This document shows positions 24,140 to 33,169 of a stretch of 64,000 nt of DNA, piece by piece (within the stretch, counting starts at the first letter, position 1; each line of letters begins with the position of its first letter). The DNA comes from Scalesia atractyloides (taxonomy: Eukaryota > Streptophyta > Magnoliopsida > Asterales > Asteraceae). The notes under the pieces are model-generated. The model was not told where the DNA came from, did not search any database, and worked only from the letters and a program-made list of their open reading frames with translations. Where the stretch lies: assembly GCA_947069175.1 (NCBI GenBank), contig CAMTDV010000027.1, positions 44,095,369-44,159,368 of the forward strand. Direction: 5' to 3'. The position numbers and the translations under genes were made by a program.

Positions 24140-25563
24140 CTACTGCTCCCGCCAGTGAGATGTGCAGCTCTTCTGGTGGTTACGCTTGTGCGAAGGACCA
24201 CCCTGAATCATATGAAGAACCTTCATCTTTTTGTTACTCGGACCCTCACCGCCTAGAGTAATTTGGCGCACCTCCTTTCGCATGTTTTGTAATAAGTGGG
24301 TGAGCTTCCCACTTTTGAGTGCCTTCTCAATCTCCATGCGCAGGGAGATGCAATTGTCGGTTGTGTGCCCTGTGTCTTTGTGATAATCGCAGAAGAGATT
24401 GGGGTCTTGACCCTTCTTGTTGCGCATCAGCAATGGTTGTTTGAATTTGTGGTCTTCTGTGCTGAGGACCTCCGCCGGTGTCTTCGTCAGTGGGGTCCAC
24501 TGGCGATCGTGATTATCTTGTTTTATTGCTCGCTGGGTGCGAGCTTATTAATGGTCGTGCGAGCGTTGACTGGTGTGTGGGGAGGGTTCTAGCTGTGGTC
24601 CCTCTACCCTTTATTCTTTTTCCCAAAACTCCTGTTCAAGTCTTGGGTACGATGGTGCGGTAGTGGAGGTCTGCTGTTGTTGAGATTGCGCCCAGTTTGC
24701 GCGTAGACCTTTGCCGCCGCCATAAGTTTCTCCCAGCTCTTGGGGAGACCTGTAGTCCTTGACAAGACTTTGATCATCTCGTCATAGCGTACGACGTACT
24801 TGAACTGTGCGCGAATCAGGTCTTCATGCACATCCCCTATCTCCAGCACTTCTTTGTTGTAGCGGGTAATGAAGTCTTCGAGACTTTCATCATCCCGCTG
24901 CCAGATATTCATTACGTCAGAGGAGTCTCTGACATAACGCCTTTGCTAACTGAAATGCGCCAGGAACTTGTCCTTCAAGTCGTTCCAGGACGCTAGTTTG
25001 CCCGTGGGCAGGTTATCAAACCACAGGCGTGCAGCACCTGTGAGGGTTTGGATGAACAGGTGACACCACATTGGTAGTGTCCATCCTCCAATCAGTTCTG
25101 CACCAGTAAAGAGACGCAGGTGGTCATCCGGGCCAGTCAACCCATTGTATTTGCTGACATTGGAGGGAAACTTTGCACGCTCCAACGATGGAGAGCTATC
25201 TCCTTGATGAACTTGGAGTGCTCGGCTGTGTCCGCGGTCGGTAAATCAAGTTTAGTCATGCTCGGCCTCCGGGTTGTAGCCGCCGCGTGGAGCGGATCTG
25301 TATGCCGCATGATTCTTGGGTAACCAGTGAAAAACGCTAACGCTATCACCTTCACCGTAGGTTTTGTCTTCCTCAAGCTGGGTGTACCGCTCCCCTTGAG
25401 GATGCGGGCCCAGCCGTGAGTGGACAGATGCTCGTCTGAGAGAGCGAGATTCCAGTTTAGGTGGAGGTTGTTTGTATTCCGTCTCTTGTGGATGGAGACT
25501 ATATGGTACACTCGCCCCTGCTGGGGAGTCATAAGTCAAAATCCTCGGGGCAGGCGAAGCGTG
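24140..25563 (-). pseudogene. Gypsy gag
   Basis: Fragments in order: FPSNVSKYNGLTGPDDHLR (24,946-25,185) with WCHLFIQTLTGAARLWFDNL, the retrotransposon gag capsid core; WQRDDESLEDFITRYNKEVL and YDEMIKVLSRTTGLPKSWEKL (24,604-24,912); and a zinc finger CDYHKDTGHTTDNC of the C-x2-H-x4-H-x4-C kind typical for the Tat lineage (24,350-24,400). Frames change between blocks and stops occur in the linker at about 24,450-24,600. The N-terminal Arg/Pro-rich part overlaps two open frames (25,137-25,566), so its true frame is uncertain. Confidence 0.82.
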
Positions 25564-25566
25564 CAC

Positions 25567-25963
25567 CTGAACGGCGGGCTGTACTGGGATAGCAGGGGTG
25601 TTTGTCTGCGCATAGAGTTACGCATCAAGAGCGTAAAGGGCCGTCTGTGAGTTAATGAACCATGACATCGGTGTTTCACTCGGAGGTAAGACCGACGTGA
25701 TTGGAACAAAGGGAGTCTCTAGCTGGGCTCCGGGGGTGACCGTGATGTTTATTCGGCCAGAGACATGTTGAGCCCCGGTATCCTCGGAAGAGTCCTCCCT
25801 CGCTTGCCCATCGATACGATAGGCTTGAACTGGGTTCTTGCCTCGCCTTGAGGGCCTCGTGGGGTGGTTGATGGAAAATCAGCCATAAGGAGATGAGGCT
25901 TAAAAAGGTGAAAAATGGGAGGTTGGAAACTGGAAGTAGTGAGAAAGCCATGGATGCCGCCAA
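25567..25963 (-). other. Gypsy leader with candidate primer binding site
   Basis: About 400 bp between LTR and gag. The bases just inside the LTR read TTGGCGGCATCCATGG on the minus strand, starting TGG as primer sites do, but I cannot assign a tRNA. The open frame through the leader (25,676-25,963) has no known domain and is probably chance. Confidence 0.45.
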
Positions 25964-27127
25964 TGAAGAGGCATCGGTTGGACCTAGTGATATCCGGGGA
26001 TATATAAGTCACAACTAGGGTGTTTCTGCATAAAAGGTTACCCCCTCACTTCACTTTTTGGGTTGTAAGCTCACTCCTGCTGATCTGCAAAACTAGCAGC
26101 GCCGTTAGTCTCGCCACACGGAAAAGGGTGGTTTTCTCCATGACCACACTCCGGCGTGAGAATAAGTATCTAGGATGGTAAGCAAGTGATTGCAAAAGCT
26201 TATGTGTGTGGTGTATAGTATTGTAATTGAGTAAGCCTTTTTCTTACCTGGGGATCCGATACTTATTTATAGCCGATAAAGGTATATTCAAGAGAAATGC
26301 TGGTAGGCCTTGGGCCCGGCCCATACAGCCAGAGAAATCCTTTTAGTCCCTATGTGTCAGACATTAAATGCTCCCTGCAGGAGAATTAATGTCCACTGTC
26401 AGGAGGTATGCTTTGTCAGATTTTGAGTGGTGCCACGTGTAAAGGCAGTCGTCTCTGGTGTCAGGCCTGTTGCCAGCCGAAGATGGAGAAAGTGGAACAG
26501 TCACTGGCAGAGACGTGGTTGGTTTATGGTCTGACGTCTGCCTCACTGGTCATGGGCACTGTCACACGCAACCTGCCGAGTAACCTTTGGTCATAGTTCT
26601 GCCATTTCGTACCCTAGGGTATGGTCAACATCTCTTAGTGCTTACCCCTCTGCGAGGCTGTCAAGGTTTTTCCCGCCAGTGCAGGGTGTCAGGGGTATTT
26701 CCTTTTGTCCCAAGACTATGAGGCGCTTCTCATGTGTGTATTGTCCTTACAAGGTTTTAGGATTTGCAGCTCAGAGGAATGTTGTTGTGCGCAGAGTCTA
26801 GTAACCTGCGTGCGTAAGTCTAACTTGCCGATGTGGCGAGTACACAAGGCTCATTGTGTGTCTTAATTGTACTGGTCACCGTTGCGCTGAGTGTGCAAGG
26901 CTCATTATGTCACCTATAAATGCTGGTCTAATTCACCGCTGTGCTGAGTGCGCAAGGATCATTGTGTGACCTATAAATGATGGTCTAATTCACCGTTGCG
27001 CTGAGTGCGCAAGGTTCATTGTGTGACATATCGATTCCAAGGAAGGCGCGCTATTGCACATTGCGTGCAAGGTTATCCTTGTAGACATTTGGTCAATGGT
27101 ATGGTCAATTGATACAATACCTCCTCA
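25964..27127 (-). repeat. 5' LTR of the gypsy element
   Basis: 1164 bp, pair of 15,057-16,226. Minus-strand TATA at about 26,261-26,272. Contains the 57-bp repeat array with its first unit shortened. Confidence 0.92.
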
Positions 27128-27654
27128 ATGTGTAAAATGACCATAATGCCCTTGTTAGTTAAAATTATATAATATTAATAAATAAATAAATACACACACC
27201 CATTCAATGCCTTCAAACCTTCTTCGTTAGCCATCTTTGCTTTTTCGCTGATTCGGATAGAATCAACATGCGGCGTTAGGATTATGGGGTCGAAGTCCAT
27301 TATTTTGACATTACAGAACTTTTGAAATCCAACAGTTAAAAAGGATTTTGACTATGTAGAGGAATGACCCGGTTCGGTCATCCAGGTGGTCAAATTAATG
27401 TGGTACGAATTAAAGGGATATTATGAAAATATTCTCATGCAGATAAAAGATCGGCCAGATTTTCTAAAAAAGTGGGAAGATCCCCATGCAACTAACTCTC
27501 TGATAATAGGGGTCAACAAAAAGTATAAATAGATGATAGTCATCTTTTCACAACAAGTTAACGTAGTAATCTAACTGTGTTAATCGTCTTGACAAAATTT
27601 AAACCATAGATCGAAAGAGTTACCTAACTAAAAAGACAAAAGTAATAATTTCCT

Positions 27655-27693
<39 letters not shown>
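27128..27693. other. Host DNA between gypsy and Helitron, ending in (AT)n
   Basis: No gene seen. 27,659-27,693 is an (AT)n microsatellite that ends precisely at the Helitron boundary; the tract resumes as TATATATC at 45,360 on the other side. Before the Helitron inserted, this stretch would have lain directly upstream of the SHMT promoter. Confidence 0.7.
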
Positions 27694-27694
<1 letters not shown>

Positions 27695-27722
27695 TAGTCA
27701 TTTACCCGCGCGATGCGGCGGG
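27694..27722 (-). other. Helitron 3' terminus: hairpin and CTAG
   Basis: Minus strand CCCGCCGCATCGCGCGGG (27,722-27,705) can fold as a five-base-pair CCCGC/GCGGG stem extended past a bulge, followed by TAAATGA and CTAG. Hairpin-to-end distance is 11 bases. In Helitrons this hairpin acts as the transposition stop signal. Confidence 0.85.
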
Positions 27723-27799
27723 AGTGGCGATTTACAATAGGACACTCGTTTACCATTAGTTTATCAGTCGTCTCGTGATATATTGTATAGTACTTAAAT

Positions 27800-28085
27800 A
27801 GTTTTCTTATTCATCATATGTTGGCACTTGTCATCAGTGGTTTGCATCAGTGGTTTCTGATAAGTGGTAGTTTGGAAGGAATAACATCAGCTGTTAGGCA
27901 AACACTAATGATGTTAGATAAACACTTATGATGTTGCTAACCTTTGATGGAGTAATAACATCGGATGTTAGGCAACCACTGTTGGTGGTAGCCAACCACT
28001 GCTAAGGATAACATCAGTGGTTTTGCTATACAACTACTATTGGTGTCTTAACAGTGGTTTGTCATCAGTAGTTTTTGATCAATGG
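27800..28085 (+). repeat. ATCAGTGGTT / GTTAGGCAAACAC minisatellite, array 1
   Basis: Built from short phrases: TTTG(C/T)ATCAGTGGTT, GATCAGTGG(A/T)TAG, AACATCAG(A/C)TGTTAGGCAAACACTG, GATGATGTTGCTAACCTCTGATGGAGTAATAACATC, TGTTGGTGGTAGCCAACCACTGCTGAG. Units are interleaved rather than strictly tandem. The same phrases recur in at least eight other places inside the Helitron and nowhere outside it in this window. Confidence 0.8.
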
Positions 28086-28189
28086 ATAGGATTACAAGTT
28101 GCAGATTTAACAGATAAAGCTGAACAAACAGTAACTTAATGATGGGACGTGCCATCTTTATTACTGAACGAACAGTAACTTATAGATTA

Positions 28190-28229
28190 TTCCCGCCCAA
28201 ACTACGCGCCAAAAACATCTGATATAAAC
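28190..28229 (+). promoter_or_regulatory. E2F-like sites and TATA of small-ORF copy 1
   Basis: TTCCCGCC at 28,190-28,197 and GCGCCAAAA at 28,206-28,214 (reverse complement TTTTGGCGC, a full match to the E2F consensus TTTSSCGS), followed by TATAAAC at 28,223-28,229, 61 bp before the ATG. The arrangement is conserved in copy 2 (32,076-32,114), where the first site even improves to CCGCCAAAA. E2F sites drive S-phase expression in plants. Confidence 0.6.
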
Positions 28230-28289
28230 AAGCTCAGGCCCTTCCATTGATTTCACCAAAAGCAAACGCCATAGCTTACTAAATACTAT

Positions 28290-28502
28290 ATGGCAAACCT
28301 CATTTCTTATAATATTAGTTTTGTTCTCCCTAAAGTTTCACTGAATGAGGTGGACAACATTCTTAGGTCATTATTAAGTGAGCATAACAATGTTGTCCAT
28401 CTCATTCAGCAAAATTTTATTGAGATAAACCTCACCGTGTTCAAATTAAAACACCAAAAGTTAAAAATAACATATGGGAAACCTGTAAGCTGTGTGTTGT
28501 AA
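28290..28502 (+). CDS. Small Helitron ORF, copy 1 (unknown function)
   Basis: 70 codons, MANLISYNISFVLPK..., ending ...KPVSCVL. I recognise no family. The first 57 residues are almost identical to copy 2 at 32,175 (three or so conservative changes, e.g. I/V and L/V), then the two differ, which suggests either a splice site after KLKHQK or decay after it. Sequence between copies is conserved at amino-acid level with several silent changes, hinting at past selection. The predicted protein is helical (EVDNILRSLLSEHNNVVHLIQQNFIEI) with no membrane segment. It lies behind E2F-like sites and a TATA box, on the strand opposite RepHel. A downstream Lys/Thr-rich ORF at 28,683-28,886 (KSKKPTKITPRR) may be a second exon. 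Confidence 0.5.
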   Translation: MANLISYNISFVLPKVSLNEVDNILRSLLSEHNNVVHLIQQNFIEINLTVFKLKHQKLKITYGKPVSCVL

Positions 28503-29204
28503 AAGATTTTGCTGAATGCGATGGACAAATCCTCAAGACAAAGAGACTGATGATTGTGATATGTCATTTTGTTTGTTTTGTTCTTGAGGAAGGCTTAGAT
28601 GAGAAGGAGAGACATATACCAGTGTAAACGCTATTTTAGACTCCATTTGAAATGATGGAGAGTGGGATGAGCATGATGATGATTGCCAAATATTCTCAAA
28701 TCAAAAAAACCCACTAAAATCACACCCAGAAGAATAGCGTCCACAAAAACGGCATCGATCTATGTCTCCACATTCCACAAAACCACTTCACCATCAAGAC
28801 AAGAAAAGATGGCACCAAAACCTAAAACGCCATATTTTGTGTTGATTGATCAGCTTCGTCTAGAGCTGGGCGTTTCAGCTGTGTAGGGAAATCGGCATCT
28901 AACTAAGGAATTCAAAGGTTTAGGGGACAAAAACTTCAAGAATAAGAGACTGATGGCAGTAAAGATTTGGTGAGAAACTGGATTAGCATTTTTTTATTTT
29001 TTTTCTTCTCTGTATCTTTTTTGGTGTCATTTTGTGTGGTTTGTTATCTAATTTTCAGCTAATAAATACATTATTTCTCTAATTGCTTATAAAATGCCAA
29101 AATGCCACAAACGCCAAACGCCAAAACTATAATAAAATTCTTGTAATCACGTATTATTATTAACTCCAAATAATTTCTGAAATGTATAAAACAAGGTGCA
29201 AGAG
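28503..29204 (+). other. Possible intron, basic second exon and 3' region of the copy-1 unit
   Basis: 28,503-28,650 is present here but deleted in copy 2. 28,683-28,886 is an open frame of 67 codons rich in Lys/Thr/Pro; in copy 2 the matching DNA (32,386-32,571) is open in a different frame, so coding is doubtful. Similarity between the units continues to about 29,195 (TGTATAAAACAAGGTG/AG...AAGAGAATA). Confidence 0.4.
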
Positions 29205-29600
29205 AATAACATCATATGTTAAGCAAACACTGATGATGTTAGACAAACACTGATGATGTTGCTAACCTCTGATGGAGTAGTAACATCGGATGTTAGGCAT
29301 ACACTGTTGGTGTTAGCCAACCACTGCTGAGTATAACATCAGTGGTTTTGCTATATTGTAATGTTGGTGTGTTAGCAGTGTTTTGTCATCCGTGGTTTGC
29401 ATCAGTGGTTTCTGATCAGTGGTAGTTTGGAAGGAATATATCAGATGTTAGGCAAACATTGATGATGTTAAACAAACACTGATGATGTTGTTAACCTCTA
29501 ATGGAGTAATAACATCAGATGTTAGGCAAATACTGTTGGTGGTAGCCAACCACTGCTGAGGTGGACAACATTCTTAGGTCACAATTAAGTAAGCATAACA
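29205..29600 (+). repeat. Minisatellite, array 2
   Basis: Two rounds of the GTTAGGCAAACACTGATGATG / ATCAGTGGTT phrases, ending in a copy of GAGGTGGACAACATTCTTAGGTCA, which is coding sequence of the small ORF (from codons 21-28), so gene and minisatellite pieces have been shuffled together. Confidence 0.75.
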
Positions 29601-29884
29601 ATGTTATTACTCCACCGCATGCCATTACACAGGCCATGTGATGCATCGATATTCCATAACAATATTATTGGGCATCCAATTTTTAAACGAAGCTTATGAA
29701 GCGGCAAACCACTAACATTTAGCGAGTTTAAGAACCACTAACATGATTAAGATGCTTTGGTACTCCATTATTCATTGTGAATTGATAAATTGTCAAATAC
29801 CTTTCAAATTAGTAAATAAAAGATAGTCGTAATAGATGATGAAACAAAGTCAAACTACTGATGAGCCAGCATCTGATAGAATCC

Positions 29885-30085
29885 TTGCCAAACCTCTGAT
29901 GAGTTTGCTAACCTCTGATAGAGTAATAACATCAGATGTTAGACAAACACTGATGATGTTGCTAACCTCTGATGGAGTAATTACATCAGATGTTAAGCAA
30001 ACACTTTTGTTGGTAGCCATCCACTCCTGAGTATAACATCAATGGTTAGTGAGACTGTGGTTTTGCTATACAACTACTGTGGTTT
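29885..30085 (+). repeat. Minisatellite, array 3
   Basis: Phrases GATAGAGTAATAACATCAGATGTTAGACAAACACTGATGATG and TTGGTAGCCATCCACTCCTGAGTATAACATC. It is preceded by GATGAAACAAAGTCAAACTACTGATGAGCCAGCATCTGA, a lead-in also found before the arrays at 36,925 and 38,430. Confidence 0.75.
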
Positions 30086-30912
30086 TTAAACAATAAATCT
30101 TGAAACTCATAAAAATAAGTATTAAAATACTAACAATTACATATGGAAAAGTACACTACTCAGACATTTAAACTCTAATAGCAATATTCAAGAAACTTTA
30201 ACTTCAACTCCATCGAGCACTGAACCTCTCGATGTATGTCCTTTATCTGTGTCATGAACTCTAGATCTCTATCTCCGCACTCTATATTACTCGCAACACA
30301 TAGGTCATGAACGAAAGTCATCGGCATCGCCCTCAGGTCTCTCGAAACCTGGTCTCTCGTCAGCAGACCAAGTTGCAGTCCTTTAAAACACCTTTTCAGC
30401 TCTTGAAGAGTAGACCTCTCAGCATAAACCTAGTCTTTGATTTGTTTAGTAAATCGTTGCTTAATTCGTCAGATTATGCAGAAGTATATGATGCCATTTT
30501 AATGTATTTATAAGAACTGATGCAAAACAATAACAATTGCTCTTCTATTTCTCTGAGTGAATCGGTGTATGATGAAAAAACATTTGAATTGGCAAAGGTA
30601 TTATATAGTGAAATATCTACCAGCCCAAAGGTCTGATTTAAGTGCAAGCATTAAATAAAAATTTATATTTAGAAACAATGTGTTTATTTAATGATTTAAG
30701 AGGGAAAACGTGTATATCTATATTATAAGCATGCACATTTATATTCAAAAACCCGGTGCGTTTAAGGCAAAACCTTTAAAAAATGAGTTGTCATGGGAAA
30801 ACAAGTAAAATTAAATATCTAGAAACCTAAAGGACAAACTTTAAACCTTCAATAACATGTTATCATCATTAGGAGTAATCTCTTCATTTAACATATCATA
30901 CATTTTAAACAC
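30086..30912. other. Non-coding, with a short relic ORF on the minus strand
   Basis: On the minus strand about 30,330-30,175 encodes MPMTFVHDLCVASNIECG... ending ...KFLEYCY and stop, about 51 codons with an upstream stop. It looks like a piece of a small helical protein but I recognise no family. The plus-strand ORF at 30,307 overlaps it and is probably a shadow. Confidence 0.3.
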
Positions 30913-30919
30913 TATAAAA
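30913..30919 (+). promoter_or_regulatory. TATA box of the 110-aa ORF
   Basis: CTATAAAAGG, 98 bp before the ATG at 31,017, with an A/C-rich leader (AAAACACACACACTATTTATAA) typical of plant 5' untranslated regions. Confidence 0.55.
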
Positions 30920-31016
30920 GGCTAATGATTAGCTTAGTTGAAAACATCAACAATTCACTTTTAGAAATTTGTTCATCCAAAAACAAATCAACGAAAAACA
31001 CACACACTATTTATAA

Positions 31017-31349
31017 ATGGCAAACAGATCCTTCTACCACTGGGTAAACACTAACACTGTGAAAATGGAATTTTCAAGATGGTCACTCCAAGAACAGAGG
31101 ACAAATGAAGAAGTCAACCAAAAAGTTGCTATGCTGAGTGACAATTATTATAAGCAAATTTGGAGTAGCATTGCACTGCTTAATGAAGTTATCCATTCTC
31201 CTCCATCAGAGTTCATAGATAAAGCAAAAGAGTTTATCATAGAACTGCTGAAACAGGATCAGAAGACTTGTGATATGCTAGCTGATCTTCAAATTAAAAG
31301 AAATGATGAAAGTGCTTGGAAGAAGGCGAGAGTCATAAATAACCTATGA
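31017..31349 (+). CDS. Intact 110-aa ORF of unknown function in the Helitron
   Basis: Starts MANRSFYHWVNTNTVK and ends KKARVINNL. It is uninterrupted, has a good start context (AAATGGCA), a TATA box and a leader, which is unusual in this decayed region. The sequence is charged and mostly helical: RWSLQEQRTNEEVNQKVAML, EFIDKAKEFIIELLKQDQK, MLADLQIKRNDESAWKKAR. No signal peptide, membrane helix or known catalytic motif. It shares only the first three residues (MAN) and general style with the other small ORFs here. It lies between minisatellite arrays on the strand opposite RepHel, so it may be a captured host gene or a Helitron accessory gene. I cannot decide. Confidence 0.55.
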   Translation: MANRSFYHWVNTNTVKMEFSRWSLQEQRTNEEVNQKVAMLSDNYYKQIWSSIALLNEVIHSPPSEFIDKAKEFIIELLKQDQKTCDMLADLQIKRNDESAWKKARVINNL

Positions 31350-31604
31350 AGTGTTTATTGTAGCGTGTAATTTTTAATATTTTTCAAACTCAAAATTCTA
31401 TTTAATGTCGAATGAAGAAAATTCGCACTTTACCCTTCCTGATTTAACTTATTAGTGGTCAATTAGCAAACAAAGTATAACATACGCAAATAACGTATTG
31501 ATTTCAAACATTCCACCTATCAAATGTTAAAATTTAAACAAACTAAAATGAAAACATCATACCGATAGACCAAAATGAAGATTCCGTCTTTATAGGCGAA
31601 GACA

Positions 31605-31980
31605 AATCATCTGTGCACGTGTTAACTCTGTTGAGTAATGGATGACAGTTGTTTGGTAACCTCTGCTAGAGACCAGTAGTGGTTCTGAACAGAGGAATGA
31701 TCAGTGGATTGGGAAAACAGTGGTTTCACCAACAGTGGAAGTAGGAACAGAGGATACACTTTCAGCAACGGATAGATTTTCATGGAATAATAACATCAGA
31801 TGTTAGGCATACACTATTGGTGGTAGAAAACCACTACTGAGTATAAGATCAGTGGTTAGTGAGTCTGTGGTTGAATCAGCAGTTGCATCAGTGGTTTTGC
31901 TATACAACTACTATTGGTGTGTTAGCAGTGTTTGTCATCAGTGATTTGCATTAGTGGTTTCTGATTAGTGGATAGGATCA
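31605..31980 (+). repeat. Minisatellite array 4 with unique lead-in duplicated at 43,330
   Basis: Begins CATCTGTGCACGTGTTAACTC, then GACCAGTAGTGGTTCTGAACAGAGGAATGATCAG, GGATACACTTTCAGCAACGG and the standard array phrases. The whole ~370-bp stretch is repeated in the same orientation at about 43,330-43,695, 11.7 kb away. Confidence 0.8.
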
Positions 31981-32935
31981 TAAGTTGCAGATTTAACAGA
32001 TAAAGCTGAACAAACAATAATTTAATGATGGGACGTGCCATCTTTATTACTGAACGAATAGTAACTTACAGATAATTCCCGCCAAAACTACGCGCCAAAA
32101 CATCTGATATAAACAACCTCAGTCCCTTCCATTGATTACACCAAAAGCAAACGCCATAGCTTACTAAATACCATATGGCAAACCTCGTTTCTTATAACAT
32201 CAGTTTTGTTCTCCCTAAAGTTTCAGTGAATGAGGTGGATAACATTCTTAGGTCATTATTAAGTGAGCATAACAATGTTGTCCATCTCATTCAGCAAAAT
32301 TTTATTGAGATAAACCTCACTGTGTTCAAATTAAAACACCAAAAAGTTCAAGTGTAAACACTCCATTTGAAATGATGGGGGTGGGATGCGCATGATGATG
32401 ATGGCCAAGTATCATCAAAGCGAAAAACCCACTCACAAGCGCACCAAAAACAATAGTGTCCACAAAAACGGCATCGGTGTGTCACCACCATCCAAACAAC
32501 CACTTCACCAATCAACAAGAAAAGATCTTCACTACCATGCTAAAAAGGGATATTTCTTGTTGACTGATTGATCGATCAGCTTCGCCTAGAGTAGGGTGTT
32601 TCAGCTGTGTAGGGGAATCGGCTCCTATCTAAGGAATTCAAAGGTTCAGGGGACAAAAACTTCAAGAATAAGAGACTGATGGCAGTGAAGATTTGGATGA
32701 GAAATTGGATTAGCATTTTTTATTTTTATTTTTTCTGTATCTTTTTTGGTGTCATTTTGTGTGGTTTGTTATCTAATTTTCAGCTAATAAAATACATTAT
32801 TTCTCTAATTGCTCATAAAATGCCCCAATGCCACAAACGCCAAACACCAAAACTATAATAAAATTCCTTTCATCACGTATTATTATTAACTCCAAATAAT
32901 TACTGAAATGTATAAAACAAGGTAGAAGAGAATAG
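31968..32935 (+). repeat. Second copy of the small-ORF unit (pair of about 28,080-29,195)
   Basis: Starts AGTGGATAGGATCATAAGTTGCAGATTTAACAG and follows copy 1 through promoter, ORF, basic region and 3' end (CAACGCCAAA... TGTATAAAACAAGGT). The main difference is a deletion of about 180 bp after the first ORF. The flanks differ after 32,935, so this is a segmental duplication within the Helitron. Confidence 0.85.
32175..32357 (+). CDS. Small Helitron ORF, copy 2 (unknown function)
   Basis: 60 codons, MANLVSYNISFVLPK... ending ...KHQKVQV. It matches copy 1 up to KLKHQK, then a deletion changes the end. Promoter elements are kept: CCGCCAAAA and GCGCCAAAA (E2F-like) at 32,079-32,100 and TATAAAC at 32,108-32,114. 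Whether either copy is translated is unknown; the preservation of the first 57 codons in both copies while flanking DNA drifted is the main argument that it was a gene. Confidence 0.45.
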   Translation: MANLVSYNISFVLPKVSVNEVDNILRSLLSEHNNVVHLIQQNFIEINLTVFKLKHQKVQV

Positions 32936-33169
32936 AACAAAAAGGTGTCTTACAAAAGTTTAATTTTGCCATGTTTATCTATAAAGATGGATTAAAATCA
33001 AAACGCCAAACTTAAAAAGATCGGACGTGTTACAACCTTAATAGATAAAGGTGAACACACAGTAACTGCAAACAGTAACTGACATGACGGAAGACTCATT
33101 ACTAACATTTATTATATTAAGGCACACCATATACTAACTGACCTTCGCCATTGATACAAGTGCGGTTCA
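32936..33169. other. Spacer between small-ORF unit and RepHel 3' end
   Basis: No gene. Contains a further GGTGAACACACAGTAACTGCAAACAGTAACTGACATGA segment resembling the upstream part of the small-ORF unit. Confidence 0.4.

Larger units (their letters stand above)
15057..27127 (-). mobile_element. 12.07-kb Tat/Retand-type Ty3/gypsy element with antisense extra ORF
   Basis: Two long direct repeats (15,057-16,226 and 25,964-27,127) start TGAAGAGGCA and end CCTCCTCA, and are bordered by a perfect 5-bp duplication ATGTG at 15,052-15,056 and 27,128-27,132. A polypurine tract touches the low LTR and the coding order on the minus strand is gag, protease, reverse transcriptase, RNase H, archaeal-type RNase H, integrase. 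This order and the second RNase H are marks of the Tat lineage (Ogre, Retand and relatives). Between integrase and the 3' LTR sits an ORF on the opposite strand, as known for some Retand-type elements. All genes carry stops or shifts, so the copy is dead. In the first ~180 bp the two LTRs differ at about 14 positions by my hand count, so the insertion is not recent. Confidence 0.93.

Noticed and set aside
27659..27693. (AT)n as a target duplication of the Helitron
   Set aside because: Helitrons make no target duplication; the tract is simply the split insertion site.
28190..28229. Geminivirus-like origin suggested by E2F sites and small rolling-circle-associated ORFs
   Set aside because: No nonanucleotide TAATATTAC with stem-loop and no viral Rep motifs nearby; RepHel and Helitron ends explain the context.
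30307..30513. 68-codon plus-strand ORF
   Set aside because: Overlaps a short minus-strand relic with a more protein-like sequence; no promoter or motif.
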